From the NCBI RefSeq assembly GCF_019396345.1, contig NZ_JAHKRM010000046.1:1-64000 (forward strand): a DNA stretch of 64,000 nucleotides. Direction: 5' to 3'. Below are positions 1-8,232 of this stretch, piece by piece; position 1 is the first letter of the stretch; each line of letters starts with the position of its first letter. Position numbers and translations under genes: made by a program. The stretch is from Nonomuraea guangzhouensis (lineage in GTDB: Bacteria > Actinomycetota > Actinomycetes > Streptosporangiales > Streptosporangiaceae). The notes beneath the pieces were generated by a model. The model worked only from the letters and a program-made list of their open reading frames with translations, had not been told where the DNA came from and searched no databases.

Positions 1-123
1 ACAAGGGCCGGACGAACACATCCGGTGGACGAGCCACGACTACCTCCCAGCTTTCAGAGGCAGCCAGCCTGACGGGTTCACCAGCCGAGATCAATTACCC
101 GGTCAACGTTCCGGGACGGCCCA

Positions 124-768
124 CTAGTGTTCGTGGCTCTCCGCCCGTAGCCGGGCGGAGAGTGCGGCGGCTTGGGTGCGGCGTTTCATGTCGAGTTTGG
201 ACAGCAGGTTGGAGACGTAGTTCTTGACAGTCTTCTCGGCCAGGAACATCCGCTCGCCGATCTGCCGGTTGGTCAGCCCGTCGCCGATCAGGTCGAGGAT
301 GTGCCGTTCCTGCTCCGACAGTGCGGCCAGAGGGTCTTTTCTGACCGCTTGGTCGCGGAGGCGCTGGAGCATGGCGGCGGTGGTCTGGGGGTCCAGCAGA
401 GACTGGCCGGACGCGACCGTGCGCACGGCGCCGACCAGGTCGGAGCCGTGGATCTGCTTGAGCACGTAGCCGGACGCCCCGGCCATCACGGCGTCGAACA
501 GCGCGTCGTCGTCGGCGAACGAGGTGAGCATCAGGCAGGCCAGCTCCGGCAGCTTCGAGCGCACCTCACGGCACACGTCCACTCCGTTGCCGTCGGGCAG
601 TCGCACGTCCAGCACCGCGACGTCCGGTTTGAGGGCAGGGATGCGGGCGATGGCCGCCTCTGCGGTCCCGGCCTCGCCGATCACCTCGATGTCGTCCTCG
701 GAGTCCAGCAGCGCGGCCACGCCCCGCCGCACCACCTCGTGATCATCGAGCAGGAACACACGAATCAT
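124..768 (-). CDS. devR: DevR/DosR-type response regulator (NarL/LuxR family)
   Basis: A 214-residue response regulator: receiver domain at about 1-120, LuxR-type HTH at about 148-212. The acidic pair is at D8-D9, the phosphoacceptor is D54 (VAVLDVRLPDG), with T82 and K104. The recognition helix AEKTVKNYVSNLL puts K179, K182 and N183 at the numbering of M. tuberculosis DevR, where these residues contact the Dev box. Conservation runs through the whole protein, so orthology to DevR (hypoxia, NO and CO response) is well supported. A Dev-box pair sits just upstream of its ATG, suggesting autoregulation. No DevS-type sensor kinase is seen in the window; one could lie beyond position 1. Confidence 0.93.
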   Translation of the reverse strand: MIRVFLLDDHEVVRRGVAALLDSEDDIEVIGEAGTAEAAIARIPALKPDVAVLDVRLPDGNGVDVCREVRSKLPELACLMLTSFADDDALFDAVMAGASGYVLKQIHGSDLVGAVRTVASGQSLLDPQTTAAMLQRLRDQAVRKDPLAALSEQERHILDLIGDGLTNRQIGERMFLAEKTVKNYVSNLLSKLDMKRRTQAAALSARLRAESHEH

Positions 769-804
769 GCCTGCGACGCTACCGGAGCGCAGACCTGATC
801 AAAA

Positions 805-841
805 GGAACGAAAGTCCCCACCGCATAAGGCCTATCGGCGC
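805..841. promoter_or_regulatory. Dev-box pair upstream of devR
   Basis: The palindrome GGAACGAAAGTCCC (805-818) matches 12 of 14 positions of the mycobacterial core GGGACTWWAGTCCC. A weaker site, AGGCCTATCGGCGC (828-841), follows 23 bp further on. They lie 37 bp or more upstream of the devR start and could also serve the remnant on the plus strand at 894. Confidence 0.7.
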
Positions 842-893
842 TACGCCGGTCGCCGTCTCCAGCGTGTCCTGGATGGGGAACAGAGGAGGACGC

Positions 894-1166
894 ATGGTTC
901 TCGTAGGAGTGGACGGGCAGCACCCGCCCGATCAGGTGAGCGCCCACTTGGCCTGGATCGGCGATACTCCATTACTGACCCCTGGCCAGGAGGTCCGGCT
1001 TGCCAAGTGGATGGATGCAGGGGCTCATGCCGCTCGTCTGATCGAGCAACCGTCGCGTGGGCGAGCAGATCCGGTCGTCTCGTTACCAAGGGACCAACGT
1101 CGTGCCTTTCGGCCCTGCTGCGTCATGCATCCGAGCAGGACGCTCACGACGACGGAAGGAGCCGAC
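894..1166 (+). pseudogene. Chimeric remnant: USP start fused to sigma-70 region 1.2
   Basis: A good ribosome site (AGAGGAGGACGC) precedes ATG 894. The first residues, MVLVGVDG, are the typical opening of a universal stress protein. The frame then changes character to DTPLLTPGQEVRLAKWMDAG, which is region 1.2 of a primary-type sigma-70 factor. After about position 1060 no family resemblance remains, although the frame stays open. This looks like deletion-fused debris of two genes, not one functional gene. Which parent genes are involved beyond family level cannot be told. Confidence 0.6.
1090..1115. promoter_or_regulatory. Dev-box-like sites before the ABC remnant
   Basis: GGGACCAACGTCGT (1090-1103, 10 of 14 core positions) abuts GTGCCTTTCGGCCC (1102-1115). 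They stand 52-77 bp upstream of a start codon with a good ribosome site (GGAAGGAGCCGAC, ATG 1167), which now opens a broken gene. This is probably the surviving promoter of a lost regulon member. Confidence 0.45.
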
Positions 1167-1640
1167 ATGTCATCGGTGATCGTTGAAAGATTACGCGATC
1201 CGGCCACCGGCGGCCGCGCCTACCGCGAGCACATCGGCATCGTGCTGCAGGAAGCCGGGTTCGAGGACGAGTTCTCTGTCGCCGAGCTGGTCCGGCTCTA
1301 CCCCGGTTTCTACCCGCGTCCCCGCGATCCGTACGAGGTCATCGAGCAGGTCGGCCTCAATGGACGAAGCCCAGCACCTGGCCGACCGCGTGGCGGTGCT
1401 GCGTGCGGGCCGATTGATCGCGATCGGTTCGCCGGACACGCTCGTCGTAGGTGAGCGCGCCAGCGTGCTGTCCTTCCGTCTCCCCGAGGGTACGGTCGTC
1501 GCCGATCTGCCCACACTGACGGGCCGCGTCGAGGCGCACGGTGCGGCGGTGTCGCTCCAGACCGTGCAGCCGGCCACGGACATGCACGTGTTGACGGGCT
1601 GGGCACTGGAGCGCCGGATCGAGTTGACCTCCCTGACACT
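1167..1640 (+). pseudogene. ABC transporter ATPase, internally deleted
   Basis: The first codons (MSSVIVERLR) do not belong to an ABC protein. From about 1197 the frame reads like the region just after Walker A of a DrrA-type ATPase (TGGRAYREHIGIVLQEAGF to about VIEQVGL). At about 1359 it jumps, in another frame, to the post-Walker B part (MDEAQHLADRVAVLRAGRL). The Walker A, signature and Walker B segments are missing, so no ATPase can be made. The C-terminal tail runs to about 1640, where it meets the permease remnant. Confidence 0.75.
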
Positions 1641-2070
1641 CTGGTCACGTCGGCGACCGCTGCCGTGCTCGTGCTGGTGGCCGCGTTCGGCTTCGGGGTG
1701 CGGATCGAACTCGCGATGGTTCCCGGGATGCTCGGCGCGATCGTCGTCGGCGCCGCGTGCTTCGCGGTGCTCGCCGCCCTGGTGGTGGCACTCGTGACCA
1801 AGCAGCAGACCGTCGGCGCGATCACCTTGGGCACCTTCCTGCCGCTGGCCTTTGTCTCCGACGTATTCGTCATCGGCGGGGAACTGCCTGGTGTGCTGAG
1901 AACGATTGGCGATCTCTTCCCGCTCAAGCACATCTCCCACACTGCTCGCCGTGCTGGATCCGGCAGGACGGCCGTGGCCCTGGGCCGACCTGGCCGTGGT
2001 CGTCGCCTGGACGCTCGCCGCGGCCGCGGTGCTCGCCCTCAAGGAAGGTGGGCTGAAGGCCGTCCAGTGA
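1641..2070 (+). pseudogene. ABC-2 type permease, C-terminal remnant
   Basis: From 1641 the frame encodes hydrophobic helices typical of the last half of an ABC-2 permease (LVTSATAAVLVLVAAFGFGV and on to FPLKHISH). Near 1940 the reading frame shifts. The rest continues in another frame to an end in LALKEGGLKAVQ and a TGA at 2068. The N-terminal half is absent. It was presumably the partner of the broken ATPase upstream (drug/ABC-2 exporter type). Non-functional. Confidence 0.75.
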
Positions 2071-2099
2071 GTCGCGGCCTGATGGGCTTCCGCCTCGTT

Positions 2100-2168
2100 G
2101 CCCTGCCGGACCGGGTCGGTGCGGCGGACCGTGATGGCCGGGCTGCTCATGACCTCGCGGACGAGCAT
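2100..2168 (-). pseudogene. CBS-domain N-terminus remnant
   Basis: Read on the minus strand from ATG 2168, the first 23 codons give MLVREVMSSPAITVRRTDP, a standard CBS-domain opening. The homology then stops. It lies immediately after the stop of the intact CBS-BON gene on the same strand, so it may be the scar of a second tandem CBS gene. Confidence 0.45.
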
Positions 2169-2170
2169 GG

Positions 2171-2851
2171 CTATCTGGCCTCCCAGACGGAGTCGTCGGT
2201 CTTCCAGGTCAGCTTGTTGACCACGTCGACGACGCCGTTGACGCGGCCGCTCATGCGGGCCGCGATGCCGGTTTCGGTGCGGCGGTCCATCTGGCCGGAG
2301 AGCGTCACGACACCCTGGTGCACCTTCACCTTCACCCCGGAGGTGTCCACCCACAGGCTGCGGTCCAGGACGTCGTCGCGTACCTCGGCGGCGATCTCCT
2401 CGTCGCCGCGCACGAACAGCTTGACCAGGTCACGGCGGCTGAGGATGCCTACCAGGCGGCCGTTGGGGGCGACGACGGCGAGCCGCTTGACATTGTGGGC
2501 GTCCATCAGGCGGGTGGCGACGACCGCCGACACCGTGGGGGAGACGCTGATCGCAGGGCTGGTCATCAGCTCGGCGGCGGTGTCGCCTTCGGCCTTCTGC
2601 CGGCCCTTGGGGTGGCGTAGCCGGGCGCGTAGCGGCGGTCGGTAACCCTCGCGGTAGAACTCCTCCCGGAATTCCTCCTTGCGCAGCAAGTCGGCCTCGG
2701 ACACCATGCCGATCACATGGTTGTCGTCGTCCATGACCGGGACGGCGCTGATGCCGCCGGTGATGAGCGCCTGGGCGATGTCCTTGAACGGGGTGGCGGC
2801 GGTGACCGAGACGACCTTGGTCGTCATCACGTCCGCGACGGTCATACGCAT
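2171..2851 (-). CDS. CBS-CBS-BON domain protein
   Basis: 226 residues. Two CBS motifs (about 8-60, MTTKVVSVTAATPFKDIAQA; and about 90-145, ELMTSPAISVSPTVSAVVA) are followed by a BON domain (about 150-215). CBS pairs bind adenine nucleotides and BON domains are lipid or envelope associated, so an energy-sensing role is likely but unproven. Start ATG 2851 is chosen because it lies at the CBS domain edge with AAAGAG upstream; ATG 2845 is an alternative. A Dev box lies about 70 bp upstream. A paralog of similar length is encoded at 14902. Confidence 0.85.
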   Translation of the reverse strand: MRMTVADVMTTKVVSVTAATPFKDIAQALITGGISAVPVMDDDNHVIGMVSEADLLRKEEFREEFYREGYRPPLRARLRHPKGRQKAEGDTAAELMTSPAISVSPTVSAVVATRLMDAHNVKRLAVVAPNGRLVGILSRRDLVKLFVRGDEEIAAEVRDDVLDRSLWVDTSGVKVKVHQGVVTLSGQMDRRTETGIAARMSGRVNGVVDVVNKLTWKTDDSVWEAR

Positions 2852-2919
2852 GATGGTCAGCTCTTTCTGGCTTCTTGTTCGGTTGCTTTCATCACATCTT
2901 GCGAAACAGACGTGTCCTA

Positions 2920-2933
2920 GGGACGGAAGTCCT
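2920..2933. promoter_or_regulatory. Dev box upstream of CBS-BON gene
   Basis: GGGACGGAAGTCCT matches 11 of 14 positions of the DosR core. It lies between the CBS-BON start (2851) and the 3' end of the next minus-strand gene. Unlike most promoters in this island I see no convincing partner 22 bp away on either side. Confidence 0.6.
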
Positions 2934-2951
2934 GAACTGGGCAGTTGTTGG

Positions 2952-5543
2952 TCAGCGCAGGTGGCGCAACAGCGGCGAGGGCGGTGGCTCGCAGGGGGCG
3001 ACTTTGAGTCGGGCATCGACCGTGGTGGCGCCATCTGGGCCCACGATGACCGGGTTGAGGTCGAGTTCGGCCACTTGGGGCAGGTCTTCGAGCAGCCTGC
3101 CGACGCGTACGAGCTGGTCGGCCAGGGCATTGACATCGACGAGCGGTGAGCCGCGGTAGCCGTGCAGCAGCGGGGCGCAGCGCAGCTCGCCGATCATGTC
3201 GGCGGCGTCGGTTACGGGCGGCACCCGGAAGGCGCGGTCGGCCAGCAGATCGGCCATCACCCCACCCATGCCGACCATGACCAGCGGCCCGAACGCCGGG
3301 TAGTTGACCCCGCCGACGATGATCTCGACGCCGCCCGGCAGCATCCGCTGGACGATCGCACCGGTCATTTCAAGACCAATGTGGGATGACATTTCGCGAT
3401 ATGCCTGGTCCACCTCCTCGGGAGTTCGTAGGTTGAGCCGGACCCCGCCGACGTCGCTCTTGTGCACGGGACCGACGGCCTTGAGCACGGCGGGCAGCCC
3501 GACACGCGCCGCTGCCGCGGCGGCGGCCTCGGGACCGTCCACTTCGACGGATTCCACCAAGGGCACGCCGTAGCAACCGAGCAGCCTGGTGATGGCAGCG
3601 GGGGAGAGCCAGCCGCCCTCGGGGTGTGCAGCCAGCTCCCCTTGGATGATCTCGCGCGCCGTCCGCTCGTCCACCGACACGGGGACGACGCCGGGATCGG
3701 TCCGGTCCCGGCGCCATTCGGCGTAGCCGACCGCGTGCGCGAGGGCCTCGACGGCCTGCTCGGGGAAGGCGTAGGAGGGCACGCGGCCGTCGATGAGCCC
3801 GTCGTGGCCCACCACGCAGGCCAGCACGGGTTTCGCCGCATCCTTCGTCGCGTCCGCGATGGCCTGCCGGGTCGCCTCCAGACCGGAGCCGAACGGCGGG
3901 GTATAGACGACGAGGATCACGTCCGCCTCGGGCGAGGCGGCGAGCGCCGCGACAGCGGCGCCGATCTCGGCCGCACTCGCATCCGCCGTCAGGTCCACCG
4001 GATTACCCAGCGCGGCGGCGGCCCGAGCGTTCAGCAGTCCGGGAGGCAGTTCGGGAACGATGAGGCCGTGGCGCTCGCAGGCGTCGGCGGCCATCGCCTG
4101 CGGTCCGCCGGAGTTGCCGACGATGGCTACCCGGCGCCCGCACGGAAGCGGCTGGGTGGCCAGTAGCTTGGCGGTGTCGATCAGCTCATGGACACTGTCG
4201 AGCCGAATCACGCCGGCGGCGCGGGTCAGCGCGTCCACCGCCACGTCCGGGGTGGCCGCGGCGGCCGTGTGCGAGCGCACCGCCCGCCCTCCGGCTCCGC
4301 TGCGGCCGCTCTTGACCAGCAGAACCGGCTTGCGCGCGCCAACGCGGCGGGCGATGCGGGCGAACTTCCGCGGGTTGCCGAACGACTCCAGATACAGCGC
4401 GATCACATCGGTGTCCGCGTCGTCCTCCCAGTACTCCAGCAGGTCATTACCGCTGACGTCGGCCTTGTTGCCGACAGAGACGAACGAGGAGACCTCCAGC
4501 CGGTCCAGTAGCGCGGCTCCGACAGCGCCCGACTGCGACATCAACGCCACCCGGCCGCGTACAGGATGGTGCGGCAGGAAACTGGCATTCAGTCGGGCCC
4601 CGGTGTTCACCACGCCCAGGCAGTTCGGGCCGACCAGTCGCATTCCGGATGTACGGCAGATCCGCAGCAGTTCCGACTCCACGTCACCCTGCCCTGCTTC
4701 GGCGAACCCCGACGTCAGCACCACCAGCCCGGCCACCCCTGCGGCCGCGCAGTCACGGGCCACCTCCAGCACGTGCCGGGCGGGCACCGCCACCACCGCC
4801 AGGTCCACGCCGTCAGGGACCTTGGCCTGGCACGGCAGCCCGGCCACCGTGGCGGCGCTGGGGTTGACCGGGTGAATCGGTCCGGCGAAGCCGCCGTCGA
4901 TGAGATTGCGCAGCACCTTGTGCCCGACCGCGCCCTCGTTGCGGCTGGCGCCGATCACCGCCACCGAGCGGGGTGCGAGCACCCGTGTCAGTGACGCCCG
5001 CCCGGCCTCGTGGTCGCGGGCGGCGATGCCATCCCGCAGCGCGGGGGTGGGCTCGGCGGCGATGCTGATGTGCAGCGACCCATCTTCGAAGCGCTGGGTG
5101 ATGTCCAGGCCGAGATCGCGCAGCACTCTGATCATCGGCTGGTTCTCGGTCAGCACGTCAGCCACCAGCTCGCGTACGCCGTGCGCCGCCGCGTCCAACG
5201 CGATGTGCTCCAGCAGCAGCGTGCCGAGGCCGTGCCCGTGGACGGCGTCGTCGAGGAGGATGGCCAGGTCGGCGCTCCCGTCATCGATGGGGATGTACTC
5301 GGCGACCCCGGCCAGCCGGCCGTGCAGGCTGGCCACCAGGGCGTGACCGCGGTACTTGTCGCCGGTGATGCGATCCATGTAGGCGTGCGCGGTGTTCCGG
5401 CCGCCGGTGAAGAAGCGCAGGTAGGCCGAGCGCTCCGACGAGCGGTCCACCAGCTTGTGCAGAGCTTCCCGATCGGCGGGGCCCAGTGGGCGCACATGGG
5501 CGATACCCCCGTCGCGCAGCAGGACGTCGTATCCCTCAGGCAT
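2952..5543 (-). CDS. GNAT acetyltransferase fused to ADP-forming acyl-CoA synthetase
   Basis: 863 residues. An N-terminal GNAT domain (about 1-165) has an acetyl-CoA loop at HGHGLGTLLLEH. It is followed by a CoA-binding Rossmann domain (VAVIGASRNEGAVGHKVLRN), a ligase-CoA domain, and a C-terminal ATP-grasp domain (about 650-860, AVLKAVGPVHKSDVGGVRL). The phosphohistidine motif is present as SHTAAAATP (usual SHTG). The order GNAT-first resembles Streptomyces PatA-type protein lysine acetyltransferases rather than enteric Pat. Two readings are open: a protein acetyltransferase controlling acyl-CoA synthetases, or an ATP-yielding acetyl-CoA synthetase. Start ATG 5543 has GGGAAG upstream. It is divergent from the arginine operon, sharing its Dev boxes. 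Confidence 0.85.
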   Translation of the reverse strand: MPEGYDVLLRDGGIAHVRPLGPADREALHKLVDRSSERSAYLRFFTGGRNTAHAYMDRITGDKYRGHALVASLHGRLAGVAEYIPIDDGSADLAILLDDAVHGHGLGTLLLEHIALDAAAHGVRELVADVLTENQPMIRVLRDLGLDITQRFEDGSLHISIAAEPTPALRDGIAARDHEAGRASLTRVLAPRSVAVIGASRNEGAVGHKVLRNLIDGGFAGPIHPVNPSAATVAGLPCQAKVPDGVDLAVVAVPARHVLEVARDCAAAGVAGLVVLTSGFAEAGQGDVESELLRICRTSGMRLVGPNCLGVVNTGARLNASFLPHHPVRGRVALMSQSGAVGAALLDRLEVSSFVSVGNKADVSGNDLLEYWEDDADTDVIALYLESFGNPRKFARIARRVGARKPVLLVKSGRSGAGGRAVRSHTAAAATPDVAVDALTRAAGVIRLDSVHELIDTAKLLATQPLPCGRRVAIVGNSGGPQAMAADACERHGLIVPELPPGLLNARAAAALGNPVDLTADASAAEIGAAVAALAASPEADVILVVYTPPFGSGLEATRQAIADATKDAAKPVLACVVGHDGLIDGRVPSYAFPEQAVEALAHAVGYAEWRRDRTDPGVVPVSVDERTAREIIQGELAAHPEGGWLSPAAITRLLGCYGVPLVESVEVDGPEAAAAAAARVGLPAVLKAVGPVHKSDVGGVRLNLRTPEEVDQAYREMSSHIGLEMTGAIVQRMLPGGVEIIVGGVNYPAFGPLVMVGMGGVMADLLADRAFRVPPVTDAADMIGELRCAPLLHGYRGSPLVDVNALADQLVRVGRLLEDLPQVAELDLNPVIVGPDGATTVDARLKVAPCEPPPSPLLRHLR

Positions 5544-5611
5544 GCCGGATCTTCCCTTCACGCGGCGTGGCTCTCATCCCCGAGCCTGTCCGGGGGCCGG
5601 TGCGACAGGCA

Positions 5612-5647
5612 GTGCCGTACGGCCCTCCCCTTGGGGACGAAGGTCCC
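5612..5647. promoter_or_regulatory. Tandem Dev boxes between GNAT-synthetase and arginine operon
   Basis: GTGCCGTACGGCCC (5612-5625) and GGGACGAAGGTCCC (5634-5647) are offset by exactly 22 bp. With flanks the second reads TTGGGGACGAAGGTCCC, 15 of the first 17 positions of the mycobacterial 20-mer. It is the best site in the window. It sits between divergent starts at 5543 and 5711, so it may control both. Confidence 0.8.
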
Positions 5648-5710
5648 TGCTGACCGAGCGGTCGAAGCGTGAGGCTGGGGCCATGGATACCTGAAGGAAG
5701 GGAGATCACC

Positions 5711-7060
5711 ATGTCCGTCACCTCGTTACCGCGCCGCCGCAAGCTGGGTCCGTGGATGGCGACCGCGCTGGTCGTCGGGAACATGATCGGCTCGGGCGTG
5801 TTCCTGCTGCCCGCCTCGCTGGCCGCCTTCGGCAGCGCGAGCCTGCTGGCATGGGTGCTCACCTCGGCGGGCGCGTTGCTTTTGGCGCTGGTCTTCGCCC
5901 GGCTCGGCCGCGCCTACCCCAAGACCGGCGGCCCGTACGCCTACGCCCGCCGCGCCTTTGGTGACTTCGTCGGGTTCCAGACAGCCTGGGGGTACTGGAT
6001 CGCGGTCTGGGTGGGCAACGCCGCCATCGCGGTGGCGTTCGTCAGCTACCTCGGCTACTTCTGGCCCGCGCTGACAGATACCGCGCTGGCCGCCTCGGGG
6101 CTGGCACTGGCGGCCGTCTGGTTGCTGACCGGAGTCAACATCCGGGGCGTGCGACAGAGCGGCTGGGTACAGCTCGTCACCACCGTCGCCAAGCTACTTC
6201 CGCTGATCGGCCTGGCCGTGGCGGCGCCGTTCTTCGTCGACGCCGGCGACTTCACCCCGTTCAACCCCAGTGACCAGGGCACATTCGGGGCTGTCACGGC
6301 TGCTGCGGCGCTGACGCTGTGGGCGTTCATCGGCATCGAGTCGGCCACCGTGCCCGCCGAGGACGTGGAGAACCCCGAGCGGACGATCCCGCGGGCCACC
6401 ATGATCGGCACGATCGTCTCCGCCGCCGTGTACATCCTGGGCACCGTCGCGGTGTTCGCCGCCGTGCCCCGCACGCTGCTCACCCAGTCCACGGCGCCGT
6501 TCGCGGACGCCGCCGAGGCGATGTTCGGCGGCTGGGCCGGCACCGCGGTCGCGATCGGTGCGATCATCAGCGCGTTCGGCGCGCTCAACGGGTGGATCAT
6601 GCTGCAGGGGCAGGTGCCGCTGGCGGCCGCCCGTGACGGGCTGTTCCCGCGGGTGTTCGCCAAGCTGTCGCGCTGGGGCACTCCTGCTGTCGGGCTGGTC
6701 GTCTCCAGCGTCCTGGTCACCGCCCTGATGGTGCTCAACTACAACGCCGGACTGGTCGAGCAGTTCAACTTCGTGATCTTGCTGGCCACTCTCACCACTC
6801 TGATTCCGTACGCGTACGCGGCGGCCGCGCAGCTCATGCTGGCGCTCACCGACCGCGAACACTTCTCCGGCAGGCGGCTGGCGACCGACCTCACGATCGC
6901 GGGCCTGGCCTTCGCCTACGCGCTGTGGACGATCGCGGGATCGGGCTACGAGGTGGTCTACAAGGGCACACTGCTGCTGCTCGCCGGTATCCCGGTCTAC
7001 GTGTGGCTCAAGCACCGTGACCACGACACCACGGTCCAGATCAACAAGAAGGCGGCATGA
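5711..7060 (+). CDS. APC-family amino acid antiporter, AdiC-like (arginine exchanger)
   Basis: 449 residues with about 12 membrane segments. It resembles the AdiC/PotE branch: the TM1 motif is GNMIGSGVFLLPASLA, TM6 reads TLWAFIGIESATVPAEDVENP (AdiC TLWSFIGVESAS), and the TM8 region has NGWIMLQGQ where AdiC has GGWTLLAGQ. Inserted directly before arcA with a 4-base overlap, it probably swaps extracellular arginine for ornithine (or agmatine), serving as ArcD although the family is AdiC. Start ATG 5711 has a strong AAGGAAGGGAG ribosome site. First gene of a four-gene operon under tandem Dev boxes. Confidence 0.85.
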   Translation: MSVTSLPRRRKLGPWMATALVVGNMIGSGVFLLPASLAAFGSASLLAWVLTSAGALLLALVFARLGRAYPKTGGPYAYARRAFGDFVGFQTAWGYWIAVWVGNAAIAVAFVSYLGYFWPALTDTALAASGLALAAVWLLTGVNIRGVRQSGWVQLVTTVAKLLPLIGLAVAAPFFVDAGDFTPFNPSDQGTFGAVTAAAALTLWAFIGIESATVPAEDVENPERTIPRATMIGTIVSAAVYILGTVAVFAAVPRTLLTQSTAPFADAAEAMFGGWAGTAVAIGAIISAFGALNGWIMLQGQVPLAAARDGLFPRVFAKLSRWGTPAVGLVVSSVLVTALMVLNYNAGLVEQFNFVILLATLTTLIPYAYAAAAQLMLALTDREHFSGRRLATDLTIAGLAFAYALWTIAGSGYEVVYKGTLLLLAGIPVYVWLKHRDHDTTVQINKKAA

Positions 7061-8232
7061 CGGTGTTCCAGGTCGACAGCGAGGTAGGCCGGTTACGGCA
7101 GGTCATCCTGCACCGGCCCGGGTTGGAACTGAAGCGGCTGACCCCCACCAACTGCGATGAGCTGCTCTTCGACGACGTGCTGTGGGTCACGCGCGCCCGC
7201 CAGGAACACGACGCCTTCGCCGACACCCTGCGCGAGCGCGGCGTCACGGTCCACCTGTTCGACGAACTGCTGGCCGAGACGCTCAAGCTGGACAAGGCCC
7301 GCGCGTGGGTGCTGGACCGCGTCGTCACGGAGGCCGCCTTCGGCCCCACCCTGGCGCCGCCGCTGCGCGAGGCGCTGGAGGAGATTCCATCCGACGCTCT
7401 CGTACGACACCTCATCGGCGGGCTCACCAGGCGCGAACTCGGCCTGCGCATCGACAGCCTGCGCCTGGCGGGGCTCGGTGAGGACGACTTCGTCCTGCCG
7501 CCGCTGCCCAATCACCTGTTCACCCGCGACGCCTCCGCCTGGATCTACGGCGGAGTGTCCCTGCACCCGATGGCCAAGCCGGCTCGCCGCCGGGAGACCA
7601 CGCATGTGGCCGCTGTGTACGCCTTCCATCCCTTGTTCGCCGGGAAGGCGCCGATCTGGTACCCGGCCGAGGCAGAGCAGCCCGCCACCATCGAGGGCGG
7701 CGACATCCATGTCGTCGGAGACGGCGCCGTTCTGGTCGGGATGAGCGAGCGCACCACGCCGCAGGCGATCGAGCTGCTGGCCCGGCGCCTGTTCGAGGCG
7801 GAGGCCGCCGAACGCGTCATCGTCGCCGCCCTGCCGAGGAAGCGGGCGTTCATGCATTTGGACACCGTGATGACCATGGTCGATCGCGGCGCCTTCGTGG
7901 CTTATCCGGAGCTGCCGCCGCTGCGCTCGTTCACCCTCACCCCTGGCTTGCGGGTACGCGAGAACGACGACCTGTTCAAGGCGCTCGGCGCGGTCCGCGT
8001 GTTGCGGGCAGAGCAGGACGTCTGGGCGGCCGAGCGCGAGCAGTGGGACGACGGCACCAACGTGCTGGCCATCGCCCCAGGCGTGGTCGTCGCCTACGAG
8101 CGCAACGTCACCACCAACACCATGCTCCGCAAGCACGGCATCGAGGTCATCACCATTTCCGGCGCCGAGCTGGGCCGCGGCCGGGGCGGCCCCCGGTGCA
8201 TGAGCTGCCCCATCGAAAGGAGCCCGCTGTGA
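7057..8232 (+). CDS. arcA: Arginine deiminase
   Basis: 391 residues. Hydrolyses arginine to citrulline and ammonia, the first step of the arginine deiminase pathway. Family motifs are present in order: the N-terminal guanidine-fold opening (VDSEVGRLRQVILHRPG), PNHLFTRD at about 150, the FMHLDTVMTM histidine motif at about 268, and the C-terminal GPRCMSCP with the nucleophile Cys at about 381. Length is normal for the family. ATG overlaps the permease stop (ATGA), so translation is probably coupled. Confidence 0.95.
   Translation: MTVFQVDSEVGRLRQVILHRPGLELKRLTPTNCDELLFDDVLWVTRARQEHDAFADTLRERGVTVHLFDELLAETLKLDKARAWVLDRVVTEAAFGPTLAPPLREALEEIPSDALVRHLIGGLTRRELGLRIDSLRLAGLGEDDFVLPPLPNHLFTRDASAWIYGGVSLHPMAKPARRRETTHVAAVYAFHPLFAGKAPIWYPAEAEQPATIEGGDIHVVGDGAVLVGMSERTTPQAIELLARRLFEAEAAERVIVAALPRKRAFMHLDTVMTMVDRGAFVAYPELPPLRSFTLTPGLRVRENDDLFKALGAVRVLRAEQDVWAAEREQWDDGTNVLAIAPGVVVAYERNVTTNTMLRKHGIEVITISGAELGRGRGGPRCMSCPIERSPL

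Noticed and set aside
1..123. Region downstream of devR considered as the start of a devS-type kinase
   Set aside because: No kinase-like frame or ribosome site is visible in these 123 bases.
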